This document shows, piece after piece, positions 1-14,294 of a stretch of 64,000 bases of DNA. Source of the stretch: Onchocerca volvulus (Eukaryota; Nematoda; Chromadorea; Rhabditida; Onchocercidae). The DNA is taken from assembly GCA_000499405.2 (NCBI GenBank), contig HG738139.1, forward strand, positions 5,790,616-5,854,615, given 5' to 3'. The stretch's first letter is position 1; each line of letters starts with the position of its first letter. Below the pieces are notes generated by a model that saw only the letters and a program-made list of their open reading frames with translations, was not told where the DNA came from and did not search any database. Position numbers and translations under genes: made by a program.

Positions 1-1390
1 TGTACAATGTTTTTGAAATTTCCGTACTTTTTTTTTGAATTTTTTTAACAGAATTTTTTCAGTAACATAACATTTTGAAACACAGGGAAGAAAAATGTTT
101 TATGATTATTATTATAACTTTTTGATATAAGAAAATGCCAACAAATTAACTTTCAAGAATCAATCAGATGTGTTTCAAAAGCTTTAGGAATATCGATAAG
201 ATATTTTAACACGAAGATCAGATAATTTAAAACAGCGATATTCAAACTAATGCTTCAAGTTTAAAAAAAATGTTTGATTGGCTGGCATCATAAGCATCCC
301 GGCCGTTAATCTTATTATGGCAAGAGCGAAATTTGTAGAATTTATATGAATAAATGTCGAATCGATGAAATGGATCAATTCTGAAGACATTTCAACTTTT
401 TGCTTCAAATAATCTTTGGCCTATTTAGGAATTCATTCATTTTTTCTGATCCATAAATTTTAGACTAGAAATCAGAGATAATTAAATTTTATAAAATAAG
501 AAGATAACTATTCGCATAAAAGTTTTGGATAATTTTTTACATCATTGTCTTTCTGTTTTTTCAGACAGCATGCATCAAAACAATAGATGCATATTTAGAA
601 TTTTCATTTCCCATAAATGATAAATCGAAAAATTGATGAAGGACTGATTTATTTAACTCTTAAAATTTATAGTTTTGAAAATTATATGATGGCTATAGAA
701 AGCAAACCAAGAACTTCTAAATTTTTTGGATTTCAACCTTTTAATATATTTTTTGTGAAAATTAGATAATTTAATTATGTTTGTTATTAACTATTATTAA
801 CTTCAAACTGCAAAAGATATTTTTTTCAAGTGATTGTGTTATTATCACTTTCAATATGAAGTACAAATCATTGTATGTTCCATTTCAAACAATTACATTT
901 TAAATTTGCTTAGAACACGTGCAGTGTTGTCTCTGAATCAAAAATATTTTAAAATACTTCTAGTGACCTTTGGCTTGCTGCCAGTAGTAATTATATCTCT
1001 TACTAATATGATAAATTAGGATACAGACTGATCAATAAACTTCAAAAATGGTGACATGTCATAGAATTTCCACTCCAAAAATGGTATTTTATGATGTTTC
1101 CCAACATAGTTTCGGATGTCCTTAATTAAAGTGCGAAAAATGCAAATCTTTATGCGATTACATACTGTCACATTTTCTGTTAGAAGAGAGGTCAGATTAA
1201 ATTGCTCGGAGAAGATGTTCATTCGGCATTTTAAAAAGGTCATTGACTTGAAATATGAAATGACTGCATTCAAATCAATGATTCATCGATGTTATACATT
1301 GTTGCAACGAAAAGTTATCAAAATTTAATCGATATTCATCTATGTTGTTAATTTAGATATATTGTCTACAAGGGTGAAAAAAAGAAAAAA
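1..1390. other. Intergenic, upstream of CD36-family gene
   Basis: A+T-rich sequence with no open frame that resembles a protein and no pair of splice signals that would make an exon. It should contain the promoter and 5' leader of the scavenger-receptor gene that starts at 1391. I see no clear TATA box or trans-splice acceptor close to that ATG. Confidence 0.5.
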
Positions 1391-4300
1391 ATGACAACTG
1401 AAGGGAAAAAATGCAAATTGAGGGAAGAGTGCTGTCGCACTGCTCAAATATTGCTTCTTGTCGCAGGGATCATGCTAATATTCGTAGGTATTTCGATGAT
1501 ATTCCTGGCACCACATCTCATCAACAGGGAAATTCGTCAGGTAACAGTAATATAAATCGAATTTTCATTTTTTCCGAATGAACTTTTCGATACTGAAATT
1601 TCTGTTCAATCAAGAAAAGCATTATCAATTAAGGATTATTTTTTGTAAGAATAAATGCTACATATTTGAATTGATAAGTTGAATCTCAAATTCATATTTG
1701 ACCTTAAAATCTATTTTGCAGAGGAAGAGTTTTGAGGAAAATAGTGAATTAAATTATTATTGGGAAAATCCTGATTATAAATACAGATCCGAGATTTTTG
1801 TTTTCTCAGTGAATAATTCGCATCAGGTTTTTCATTTCTACTACAAGTAACGTAATTCTTTTAAAAAATATTCTTTGCAATCATCTTTCAACAAATTGTT
1901 TCTAATTCTTACTTGTCATCCTCAACTTTCCAAAATTTGCTTCAATTGAATAATATCCAGTTCTTACGATTTCTTGTATCAAACAGCAAAGAGTACAGAT
2001 CCCTATAAATTATATAGCGAATAGTTGAATAATTTGAAAGTCAATTCAAGCAGATATGTCAAGCAATAAGTCAAATGACATAATTAAAGCAAAAGATAAA
2101 GAAAATCTGCAACTTCTGTATTTCACTAGCTTATTTTGCAGATTTTAGATGGAAATAAGCCAGAAGTAGTCCAAATAGGCCCATATGTATATGACGTACA
2201 TTCGGGAAGGAACATTGTTGGTTATGGTAATCGTTCTGTCAAATATCAAAGTGTCCAAAGCTTCATTTTTGACAGAAACGCTTCTTGTGAAGAATGTTCG
2301 CTGCACAAAAAAATTAAAATACCAAACATTATCTTTCAGGTTTCGATCTTTTTTTATGTAAAATTATTATTGAAATGTATTTTTTCGAAATTTTAGATTG
2401 TACTGATTCCCAATAATTACTTTCAGAAATTTGCCGAATTAAGTTCGAACCCAGTTGTATCATCCATTGCACATGCTTCTCTTACTTCATCACAACCATT
2501 TATAAAAATTTCTGTGGACGATGCTTTGTTTAAAGGATATGTAGATCCATTTCTTAAAAATGTTAGAAACTTTTTTTTTTTAATTCCCAAATAAATACAT
2601 AATTTTTGATTTGTTACTCGAGAGGAAAAGATTAAATAAGTAAATGATTTCTGATTCGTCTTTTTTAAACAGTTGATATTGTGCCAAAATTTGCATTTTC
2701 AATTCATGTATGTAGACGCGAACTTCTTTTAAGGTATGTGCAATGCCACTTGTGGATATAATTTGCAAATCATGGAAAGTACCAGACAAAATCGGTTTTA
2801 TGTTGCATGTAAGTATTAATGATTCGAAATTTCAATGAACTTAAAGGTAGCAAAATAAAAACTGATGCAATCGGTGGAGAAAAAAGCATCCAAATTATTT
2901 ATTATTTCTATTATTTAAGTTTTTTTAGTTTTAATCAACTATTCTGTCGTTTTGAGTATGACATTTTATAAAGAAAAAAGGAGAAATATTTCAAAATTGC
3001 ATGAACATTTCGGGTGAGCCCTTTTGTCAAATTTAATGAGTTTTGTACTATTTTGCTTCGAGTTAAAATCTAAAAGCAACACTTTTCTTCGATTACAATT
3101 ACTGAAATAAACAAATTAAAAGGAAAATTTTGGACCAATTTTTTTTTTACTTTAATCCTTTTTTGTTCATGGATCATAAAATTTTGTTCAGAGAGATATA
3201 TGGTCTTTTTTCTTATTTTGTTATATTTTTGTTATAAAATTTCCTGCAATAGGCGAATTTTTACACTTTCTTCTTTAATTCAAATTGTTCGGATTCCGTT
3301 TTTAAAATTTGTAACAATGGAAGTTGAGAAGATGGTATAAAAAATATAATAAAGAAATATCTAACGCATTTTGAGTTATAATAGTTTTCTTAAATCATGA
3401 TGACTTCGCGCCAAGGCCAAAGTAAGATACAATGGATAATTTCTAGTAGAAAAACTTTCTTCTGTTTAAGCGAAAAATGGTATCAAAGAAAAGATTTTGA
3501 TATTTTTTGAGTAATAGATTCAGTATTGACTCTATCATAGATTATCAAATGTGGTCTAGACATGAGATCTGGCGACTGCTGGGAGCCTACAATTTCTTGA
3601 ATCGCCCTTCCACAGTGATAAAAACTTATCAGGACTTCAATATATATTGTTTTTTGCAGATTTATGGAAACTGTTTCCAAATACACTCCCATTTTCAAAT
3701 ATATTATTGGCATTTATATTAATTACTAGAATTCAGTCATCTGTTAAAAATAGACTATTATTACTTCAAATTTTATTTTGAATCACTTTTTGAATATCAT
3801 TCAGCAATTAGATAAATAGAAAACTGGCACAAATTTTCTATTATCTAGAACATAATCGATTACTCAGTTTTTTGCAGCTAATTAAATTATTGAAGAAATA
3901 GTTAATTTCAGAAGAATGGTGCTCAGAAAGTTGTTGAAGCATCTATTGGTAGCGAAGATGGTAGTATAGCAGCTGGAGAATTATTGAAATGGGATGGGCT
4001 AAATTTATTACCGGAGAACTGGTGGAATAGCAAACATGCCAGGTAATTATTCCTTTTACAAATTAAACGTTTTTATTGATTTTGCTACAAACGCAACATT
4101 AAAATTTTATAAATTCACTTATTTTATGGTTCTCTTAAATTACAGATTTCAGAGATTAAGTTTTATCCATTGTAATGAATAAATTTTCAGGAAAATTAAT
4201 GGTTCAGACGGTGGATTATACAAACCACTTATCGAAAAAACTGATGTCATTTACGTGTTTGCTCCGGATATTTGCAGGTGCGTATTAATTTATTGCGACT

Positions 4301-6618
4301 ACTATTAAATAATTAACTATTTCATGTCTTTAGATATAAAACAGAACAAAGAATGGAGCAAGTTGAAATACGAAGAATGGAATAATATCAAATTTGTAGA
4401 AATTTTGAGACAGTTGTTGTGAATTCTGATTATTTATTAATTTAATATTTCAGTATTTTACATAAGAAAAATTCCATAGTGAATTAGGAATTACATTTAT
4501 AGGCTAATATGATGGGAAGGAAGAGCATTTAGAATATCTTTTTCAACCTATGCTCATCATTTATTTTAGATCAATACATCTAACGTTTGCGGAGGAATTT
4601 GAGTACAAAGGCATACCGGCATATCGTTTCACTGTGATGGAAGATTTGTTGGATCCAGCGGTACCTGGTAATGAAGGATTCTGTCACGATGATGGAAGAA
4701 TATTCTTTTCAGAAGACGAGAAATGTCTTCCCAAAGGGCTTCTAGATCTCAGTCATTGCTACAGTGGTATAGATTCATTATATGAATTTAAAAGAAAACA
4801 TTGAAATCTCTCGCTTTACGGCTAGGGTAAGAATCAATCGGATTAAAAAGAAGATCAAGTAATGCTGCAAGATTGAAATATGAATTAATGGTGAAGATGG
4901 ATGATTAAGTTTGAATTTCCATTAGGCCTTTTTGGAATTTCATGAAGATCCTCTGTTTATTTTCTTCGAATAATGAGATAATGTTTAAAATTTTTATCCC
5001 ATTTTCAGGCAAACCACCTGTTATCTTTTCGTTTCCTAATTTTCTCTATGCTGATGAAAGAATAAAGAAATCAGTTATTGGTCTCAATGAAAGCTCGGTG
5101 GAACACGATAGTATCACTCTAGAAATTGAACCGGTCAATAATGATTATTTGATACTTTCTTAACGTCACTGAAATTAATGATGATGGTTATATCGGATAT
5201 CTTTTTTTTTTTTTTTTGCAAAGTTTTAGCCAAAGAATAATTGGTAAATTTTGCTTAAGTTGTCAATAACTAAGTTTCATTTTGTCAGTTTCTTTTATTT
5301 TTAACATAACTTTTTAAAATTTTAGCGAACGGGAACTCTTTTGAGGATTTATATACGATATCAGATTAATATCGCTATATTGAAAGATCAAAAAGTGATT
5401 AACGATTTTATTAGGTAATAAAATTTTCTTATACTTGAAATTAATTTTTTTCACATGCACATACATATCTCATAGATATATTGATCGAAATATTAAGCTT
5501 CTGAGACAAGCCATTTTTATTTAATTTTGATTTCAAGGAAATAGAGTATAATACTTTTGTAGGAATTTTTATTGCTTGTACAAACATGTACCCATTACTT
5601 TACATGACCTATCAGTGAAAGTTAGCGCTTCCCAGTATATAAATGACCCCGTGATAGGTCATATATCTTCGGAGGTGAAATCGATAGGAGCTAATTATTT
5701 GGATTTCGATGAAGGCATTTCAGATTATTGGAAGCAAAGATATAATTGCATATTGATCTTGAATACACCAAGATTTATGTAGAAGCTCTCATTTGTTTTC
5801 TTTATTTAACAACAGCAACAAATAATCAGAATGAATCAATTTATGTCAAAGGTCATTTTAGTATGGTTCTATCAAAGAAGCGAAGTACGATAGTACCGCT
5901 GCTTGCAGAATTTCAAGTAGTAGAAATTGGTAACGGTTCGTTAACATTCCTTCGCAGAATGCTTAGGCTTATTAAGATGGCGTTTGCATTTCTTTGTTTC
6001 ATTCCCATCGGTGTTGGTATTCTGTTTATTTCCGTGGCTCTTTTCATCAAATTACACTCAAAAGTTCGTTCTTTTTTCATATAATTAAATTTTTTGAAAA
6101 TTTTAACATAGATAGGTATGATTCAGTGTTTTCAATCAATCACTTTCTATGCAATAAATTGTTGAATTCAATTTTTGTTAGTTTAAATTTAATTTCTAAT
6201 TGATATCAAATTATGACAAAATAAGAAATGATCAAAGCAGAAATTTGTTAAATTGAGGAAAATATAGGCATCGAAAAGATTAATTTATAAAATTACTTAA
6301 TGTAGACTATTGCTGATAAAGGAAATAAGAGAAATCTTCGGATTTAGACCTTAACGAAATTTTTCAATGTCTATGCAAAAGCGATGTTTGCATATTTTAT
6401 ATGTCATTATTTGTTTATTTTTGCACAATCTTTATATGGCTAAAAATTCAGAAACCTTCCTTTTATCTTTATATTTTCAATTATAATTTTGAAATTTAAT
6501 TTAGACAAGGCTGATGAATAAAATAATGGAATGCAAATCGAACAAAGTGACAGTGCAAGTGCAATCATTACCTGATAATCAGAAAAATATATCATTCATC
6601 GTTGATAAAATTCATTAA
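1391..6618 (+). CDS. CD36/SCARB-family scavenger receptor (SCAV-like)
   Basis: Two-pass membrane glycoprotein of the CD36/LIMP-2 family, which binds lipoproteins, fatty acids or lysosomal cargo. Model exons: 1391-1540, 1722-1826, 2142-2339, 2397-2561, 2734-2808, 3912-4042, 4191-4277, 4570-4766, 5009-5133, 5326-5414, 5862-6063, 6505-6618. All phases agree and give 545 residues, longer than the usual 470-510. A short cytoplasmic N-terminus is followed by a membrane segment at about residues 19-41. The ectodomain carries family hallmarks: a GPYVYD motif, YVDPFL, APDICRS, KGIPAYRF, the cysteine set around GFCHDD / EKCLPK / LSHCYSG, and SFPNFLYAD. The second membrane segment (about 478-503) is followed by a 37-residue tail. 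The split between exons 10 and 11 is the least certain part, because a further in-frame exon at 5563-5778 may be used. The family is recognised clearly, but I cannot assign the individual paralogue. Confidence 0.88.
5563..5778 (+). other. Candidate in-frame cassette exon of the CD36-family gene
   Basis: Between exons 10 and 11 lies a 216-nt block preceded by a TTTGTAG acceptor and followed by a GTAGAA donor. It enters in phase 2, leaves in phase 2, and has no stop across 72 codons. Splicing it in joins cleanly to the exon starting at 5862. Its translation contains segments such as NDPVIGHISSEVKSIGANYL that look protein-like but match nothing in canonical CD36, which goes straight from this strand to the KR-x-x-IVP motif. 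Skipping it also keeps the frame. It could be an alternative exon, a lineage-specific insertion, or a chance open intron. Confidence 0.35.
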
Positions 6619-8479
6619 TTTCGTTATATTCTATATTTCTGGTAACGGACAAAAAAGTATCCCTTTGTTATTTTTTTCTTTGTTTATACTATTATCAGCT
6701 TCAATATGAATTGTACTGTATCTCTCCTTTGTAAATTATTTCTGTACTATTCTAGGATCAGAAACAGGCGGGTACCATACTTTATTGTAATATTAATTAA
6801 ATTGAATTTAATTAATAGAACACCTCAAATAGCGCATGGAAAGCTAACATCGAAAGATGGATTAATCGAATTGATCTATGCTCTAAAATATTTATTTTTG
6901 ATTTTACAGTCGCGGATTTCTTTATTTACCTCATGATGCATTGTATGTAGTGTGTAGTTTTTTGAAATAATTGGACTCTGGATGATGAATTGTCGTAAAA
7001 GTATAAATATTTTTTCATTTTCATTAATAGATATGTTATTACTTATTAGTGTAGCGTAATGGAATAATTGTAATTTAAATACAAGCTTGTTTTGATGATT
7101 TTATTATCGATATAAAATATATGACAAGAATAATAATATATGATTACCATATTTCAACAAAATTTACAGTAAATATTGGAAAAGAAAATTCATGAGATCG
7201 AATGCATATTTCATTCGTTTCATTTATTTGTTTTTATTTGTTGTCACTGTTCTGGAACAGTATCTGAACATTCATTCATCATTTCCATCGAAATATTACT
7301 TCGTAAAAAACGACAAGATTTAAAAAAAAAAGTATGTATCCTTCTTTATAATTCCGGTTTTCATCCATTTTATAAGACAATTGCATCGGCAAAAATAAGA
7401 ACCATAAAATAAGCGATACAAAGGTCGAAGGATCTATTGAAGTAGAAAAATAAAAATGTCAAAATACATCAAATTAATGCAGTATTTTTTATGGACATTT
7501 TCACAAACAGGTAATTTCGCTGCAGTTATTTGATCAACTGTTAAATTAATTTAAATTGAATTCTGTTAGTGTTGTAAACATTAAAAAAAAAAGTTTCCAT
7601 TTGTTGCCAGCACTTTACTTTAAATTTTTGTTTACAATCTTTAAGGAAATTTTCATTACTTTCATAATGTTCTGAGAAATTAAATGGAAAATCAAAAATT
7701 AAAAATAACAAGAATAACAGAATGTCTAAAGACGGAATTGATAGTTGTTATCGGGACTTTCAAAATCAATAAGGCGAGAGTCGAAGTTGACACTGTGAGA
7801 AATACAGTCCTATTCTACGGATAGTGTTGCTGATGGTGACAAATCAATAGTTGGTCGATTTTTAGACTTCATGCTAATCGATAAGCTTGAAAAGTTACTT
7901 GGAAATTAGTAGATTCTTTCGAAACTTTTCTATGGGAAAATTATGCGAATTTCCATTAACCGTATCTATTTAATTCGTCTAAACAGTTTTTCAATACTTA
8001 TGGTGAAAAGACCAAATATATTATCCAACGCTTGGTTCAAATACTTACCATTGAATTATTCTAAGTATCTTGATGAAGAAAACTATGTGGACAGTTTATT
8101 TATAAATTTACGAGTAATCAAGAAATCCAAAATATACATTTAAAAATAAACCATTTTTTTTGTTGCTGTTTTGCTATTATCAAAATGGATTTGGTTTTAT
8201 TGTTCGAATTTTTTAGAGAAAATAAAGATTAGAAACAAAAGTGTAATGTGGAAATAAAATCATTTATTAATACTTTAATTTTAGACTGTGAATTCAGTTT
8301 TAACTTCAGTCTTTATTCATTTACATATGTTAGGACTTTTCAATGGCAAATAAACCCGTAAAAATATAATACAACGTATTGAAATGCAAAATAAAATAAT
8401 CATCTCAATTTCAGCAAATAATTGATACCGTTCTTGCTTTCTTTTAATTTTAAATCTTGAAATAAAGAGAATAGAAATG
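6619..8479. other. Intergenic between convergent CD36 and Rabex-5 genes
   Basis: Both flanking genes end here, so this holds their 3' UTRs and polyadenylation signals. Several AATAAA-like strings occur. The open frames at 6706-6936, 7176-7412 and 7943-8143 are short and compositionally like intron sequence. I see no supported gene. Confidence 0.5.
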
Positions 8480-11400
8480 TTAAGCTAAATTTTGGATGGA
8501 TGATGGCTGAGATGTAACATTCTTTTCGTGATCGTCATGCTCTTCATTATCTGCATTCTCATCAATACATTCAAGCTCTCGAGAAGACTGCGAAGTGTTG
8601 TTCAACAAAGTGGAAGATGGTTCTGAAGTTCCAAATAATTCCGCTTCATCAATCATAATCTGTTCGGTTAAATGCCTTAATTCTTCCGATGGATACGAAT
8701 TAAGAATTTCATCTACTTCTGCTGACAATTCATCTGTTTCCCTACAATGTAATCGAAATTTAATCACAACAGTGAAAGATGAGATTTCCAAATTCCAAAT
8801 ATCATAGCAATTGCATATAAAATTGAGAAATTCACAAATCGTTATCCATAACTGCAAAAGAAAAATGAGAAATTCTGGTAGTGTTACTTTTTCACGCGTA
8901 TTTCAAGCTCGTTCATGAGTATCTTCAGATTTTTTTGCCTCTCTAGTAGTTGTCGTACCTGTACCAAAGAATTTTCCATCGTTCGGATCGACTGAAGAAA
9001 ATTATCCATCTGATATAATTATCAAAATAGATTGAAAGGCTACTGTAATAATACTATAGAAATTTTTAAATTTTGATCAGTCAACAAGATTTTGAGTTGA
9101 AATTAATTAGTCAAATGTACAACTTATTTTGTTGAACAAGCGTGTAGTACCTGGTTACATCCCATATTCATTGCGTTTAATGGTGGTACTTGATGTCCTG
9201 AAGTGTACGCCTCAAACTCTTCCTTTGGCATTTTCAAGCTTTCGGCATTCATATTTTGTACAAACTGTAGCGCGCAACTCAAATTCGTGAAATAATAACC
9301 TGAAAAGTAAAAATCAGAAAAATATAAATCGAAAAACCATTAGGAGAATTACACCAAACTGCGTTATGGCCTTATCAATTTCATAAAACAAATAAATTTC
9401 TTGGTTAATGGTATGAGACAACAATACAATATATTCGGCCTTGTGGAAATTAATTTATAAATTTAAAAAAAAAAAAAATGTGAATACAATCCTGATCTCA
9501 TGTTGCCATTTTACAACTTTACAGCAAAGTTAAAATGAAAACCAGAAAACCTGATTCGCCGCTTAAGACTCTAGCAGGCAGAGCAAATCGACTGACAAAT
9601 TTGACGTTTGACTGAATCAGTGGTGGATTTCCTTTCAAAATCACAAAAATTAATACCGGTAAATATTCATCCGCACCAGCCGGAGCGCCTATAAATAAAA
9701 ATCTATAATCATATAAAGGTATGATAATCCAACGGAAATATTGGAAAAGTATTTTAAAAATCAATTTTATAAAAATTAAAGAATTGCTTCTCTAATTAAC
9801 GAGTGTCTCAGTTTGTACTAAATGTTTTAGCAGTGACTGATATCTAAAAATGTATTCTAGCGTAATTGCTTCTGTTGATCAAAGCGACTACAGTATTATG
9901 AAAAATTATCAAAAGAAGTTTAAATGATCAATATCAACAAAACATACCTGAGCGGCTTTCTTTCAGCGCCTCGAAGATCATTTTCGAGCAACGAACCAAA
10001 CACTGCAATTTTTCCGCTGCTCCTCGATGGCTGTTCATATCAATAATCTCAGTTATTGCTTCATCCAATTTGTCACGAACCTATCAATTGAAAATGCTTT
10101 CAGTAATGTTTTATCAATGAACAACGAATATTAAAATCATGTAATTTACCGATTCTTGACTAAAATCAAGAGTAGTTTCCAAAAAACCTGCTGTAACCCA
10201 ATTCAATGATCGTATTCTATCTTGCAAAGATAGATCAGCAATTTCTTCGTCAGCTCTAGAAAAATATTCGAACTTAAAATATTTGGAAGTTTGAAGACAA
10301 ATGCAAAAGAAAATAATCGAAAATTTCCAACAATTTTCTTTCTATCATTAAAATTAATCCTAATATTCATACAAGATTTTACAAATGAAACAAATTTCAA
10401 ATACGAAAATTTTCAGAAAAAAACAAGAAGACATGCCTAGCACAAAATAATGTGCTGTAGGCCCGTACACATATATACTGCTCTACTTCTGCCATTACTT
10501 CTTCAACGCTCACACTAACCGCTGAATCTGAAATTTAAATAAAACATAATATAATGATATTTGATTTCATAATATATATATAGCAATTCATAATACCATA
10601 AAGCTCCAATTCATGATATCTTCCAAAATTTGTTTTTGAATAGCGAAACAATTACCATTCATAACAGAGCTATGACGCATTTTGTCTGCAAGCACTTGAT
10701 AGAAATGCTGTACCATGCCAGAGAGATCGTCCATATTGACATTCTGTTGCTGGAATTCAAATGAGTTACTTATTTTCAAACAAATATCAGTCTAGCTAAT
10801 AAAATTCCAAGGAATTATGATGGAAAGTAGATCTAAAATAATAATACAAACAAGAAAACTCTTTGTATCCCGTTATTCTAAAAATTTTTTAATTGAAATC
10901 GTTTCTGATGCAAGGAATAAATAAAACTTACTTCCAGAATTCTATCAACGGCATGATGTGTTTGCTGAGCTATCTCATGAACAATTGCTTGAGGAAGATT
11001 ATTTTGAAGAAACTCGTGAAAATGATCGTAGGCAGAAATGCTTTCTTCACTAAGACGATGTCTGGAAGTTAATTATTCAGTAAATTAGAATTGTAATGAA
11101 AATCGATTATTTCCCTAGTAATATATAAAAAGAAAGCATGGAAATTTTAAATGTTACTGTCTTTTGAATAGATAAAGTTTTTATTCTTATTATAGAATTT
11201 TTAAGCAATGAAGAAAGATTACTAAAGAAAATGTTATAACTATTATATTATAAGTTTCATGCCTTTAAGTAAAATAAGAACAGCAGAATTATACAGGGAA
11301 CAAATGAAACATAACTAGAACGAAAAAAAATCCAATATAAACACAAAACGCTATTGAAGAGAAGGTACAAAATACCTTATCGGTGTAACAGGAGATGGCA

Positions 11401-12775
11401 AAGCAGACTGTGACGAAGCTCCCGTACATACCATTTCTGAAATGAAACACTGATTTCCTATGACCATATGAAAATTTGCATAAAAAAGATGAAAAAAATA
11501 ACAAACCCTGTGAGAAATTTGAATTAGCAGTTACTGATGGTGATTTTCGAAGAATCGATTTTAATGTAAGTGAACGACTCTCCGTTGATAGTTTCCGACG
11601 TCCTTCAAACTTTTCGAAATTTAAAAATTCTCTAAAAATAAACAATCGTGGATTTAATTTGCAGAAAACCATATAGACAAAAAAATTTTTGTAACAAGTT
11701 TTGAAAATTTCCAATTTCAGTTTTTCGTAAGCATAAACTGTTGAAAATTTCCAATTCTAATTTGAAAAATCCGAAATAAAAGAATCTTTATATCCTTAAC
11801 AGATTTAACAACTTTGCACGATTACCATATGATAAAATAAGAAAATAACATCTCTTTGAAGTTTTACCATCTTGGAAGCTCCACTTAATTACCACAAATT
11901 GTAATAACAGCAAATTCCAATTAAAATAGGAACAAATTAAGAAGGCACTGAGGAACTTACTTTCATTCAGAAAATACACGATGCAATATCGACATTTAGT
12001 GGTGAATGTTTTTTATAAATTTTGATGCTATTATGTCAGAGCAAATGAGCATGTTTGCAGACTTATAATGAACATCAAACGGTAGTATTTGGCACTACTT
12101 TTAACTTAGATAAAGTTTTGCTTTACTTTACCAAAAGTGTTCCATTCAAATTGGTATTTGTTGCATTTTTTTTTTATTGCATATTCTTTTGAATTTTTTT
12201 AAAGATTTCTTTAAAATCTTAGCGTGATACGAATATTTTCTACTCTGTTATACGTTTGACTAATGCAAACCTATTTTTGGTATAATACTGCGTTTTCTTT
12301 TCTTCCATTTGATAAGTTCGCCAACATTTCGAGCATCTCCCTTTCCACTGTGGTGTACCGTAGAAACCACAATGATTGACACAAAGCTGCAAAAATTGAT
12401 AGTCATCTTTTTCTTACTTTGCAAAAATTTAGCTAAATTCATTTAGACAAGTTAAACACCTTCCTCCATCAAACTCTGATTTTCAACCGCAGCAACATAT
12501 AACAGAGTCAATCTGGTTTGCTTGAAACTTACTGAATAAATTAATGACGTTTCATATTATATATTACCGTTATTGTCATGTTGAGTTATTCAGCCCGGAT
12601 TTGCAATGATTAAGTTACACTTTTGTAATTAAAATCAACAAAGCAAATGAACATAGATTTAAAAATCATAAAAGTATACCAGATCTCCCTCCGTAATTTG
12701 CACTCTCAATCGTTTATCAGATGAAGAAGACTTTAGTAGTTTCTGAGTTCCATTCTCTATTTCAGCGTTGTCCAT
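8480..12775 (-). CDS. rabx-5: Rabex-5 (RABGEF1) orthologue, Rab5 guanine-nucleotide exchange factor
   Basis: Activates Rab5 on early endosomes. Thirteen exons: 12680-12775, 12271-12386, 11507-11631, 11376-11436, 10932-11061, 10656-10749, 10437-10527, 10150-10255, 9948-10080, 9551-9688, 9151-9299, 8888-9009, 8480-8741. Together they are 1623 nt in perfect phase, 540 residues. Residues 33-55 form an A20-type zinc finger (C34-x3-C38-x11-C50-x2-C53, with GFYGTPQWKGR between). A helical bundle and VPS9 domain follow. The VPS9 catalytic residues are visible as D324 and P328 (in GADEYLP) and Y365 and T368 (in YYFTNL), each offset by 11 from the human Rabex-5 numbering I recall (D313, P317, Y354, T357). 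A coiled coil (MENSLVQVRQLLERQ) follows, as in the family, where it binds Rabaptin-5. A good trans-splice acceptor lies at about 12793-12794, 18-20 nt upstream of the ATG. The intron after exon 7 appears to use a GC donor. Confidence 0.95.
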
Positions 12776-14294
12776 AGTGGAATTTTCGAAATCTAAACAG
12801 CAACATTAATTCTGGCACAGGAAGCATTTTGAGGACATTATCAGAAAAATATACCCATAAAAAAGTTAGCAAATTTCTACCACGAAACCGTTATGATGGT
12901 TTTTTGCTTGGGAATAGAGAAAAATGTAATGATTGAAACCGAAAGATGCATGAATTCATAGAAATGAAATTTGAATAAACGAATTAAAAATATCAAACAT
13001 GAAAAAAATAGAAATCAATGACATAACAATACTGTACTGGTTGAATGCCAAAAAGCATCAATGAATCAACCGATGTTTCATGATATATTGCGATTAGAAA
13101 CAGTCCTAACAGCGGAGAAAGCCTGCGCGAAAATAATTATTATTCATACTTCAATCTAATTACAAATAAGGATACCACTTTAATTTACATGACACCTAAC
13201 ATAAGGACACTCTGATTTAATTGCTATGGTTACAATTTGTTATTTTTATCAGTAATGATCGCTATCATTGACTTGTGAGCTATACTTTTGAGAAGAATGA
13301 ATAACTCAAAATAAGATGTCTGATAAGATTTTAAAGTTTTCGAAATGAATAAAAACACTGAGATGCACAAATGTCTGAACAGCTTGCAAAAAATGCCTGT
13401 CAAAATGACGGTGCAGACAACAAAATCAACTAACAAAATATTGGCTATCGATAAATCAAATAAAAAAAAAGCGTTATAATTAGATGCAATGCATGAATGA
13501 AAACATTATTGGCTGCTATTAACCAATGATTCGAATTATTTTAAAAATTTCTTGACTTTTACAAATTTCGTTTAACTCGCTGTTTTTCTGATTCAAAATA
13601 TTTTTCGAAATAATTTTATGTATTTCTTCAATTTTCAAACAATCTTGCAATTTTTTATTTCCAATTTTTTAATCAATAAAGATCCATTTGCAAATATAGT
13701 CCCAAAATGAACAATTAACAGATATAAAATATAACAAATTCTTTTACAATTAGCGATGAAAAATGGATTTCTTAGTTATGATAAAATGCACAATGAAGAA
13801 CTCTGTGAGATTGCATTTTAAGAAACTAACACAGAATAACCCACTAATTGGATAATTAAATAAAATGAACCGTTGATATGAACGCAGTCTTCTTAATCAA
13901 TTGATCAATAAACAAAATAAATAGCAAGACAGAAGTTAAATTTCTTGGAAAATTGGAAAAAAATTATCATAAAAAATTTGAAATTGCTGTTGTATTAAGG
14001 AATTCAAATTACATGTTTAATAATTTTAGGATTTAATGATTTAAAAAATTTGAATGGAAGCACAATATTAGTGGAAATTAAATAACAAAATTATCCGAAA
14101 TTATAGCGAGTCAAACTTATTTTCTCATGAGTATTATAAGCGCTGCAAATCAATGATTTAACTGACTTAAATGCTGATGGAATCGAAGCAGTATAGATGA
14201 TGACAAATAACCTGATATTTTCAAAAATACAAATCATGAGCAACGACGATATAGAAATAAATGGAGATATTTCCTGAAATAAAACAATGGAGAA
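12776..14294. other. Intergenic between Rabex-5 and ADAT2
   Basis: Contains the likely trans-splice acceptor of rabx-5 (TGTTTAG on the minus strand near 12793) and the 3' region of the deaminase gene. The rest is A+T-rich with no supported exon on either strand. Confidence 0.5.

Noticed and set aside
7943..8143. 66-codon plus-strand open frame in the CD36/Rabex-5 interval
   Set aside because: No splice context, no family resemblance, and composition like translated A+T-rich DNA. It lies between two convergent gene ends.
11289..11714. 141-codon minus-strand open frame read as one protein
   Set aside because: Only its middle part (11507-11631) is a Rabex-5 exon in this frame. The exon at 11376-11436 is read in a different frame, and the rest is intron.
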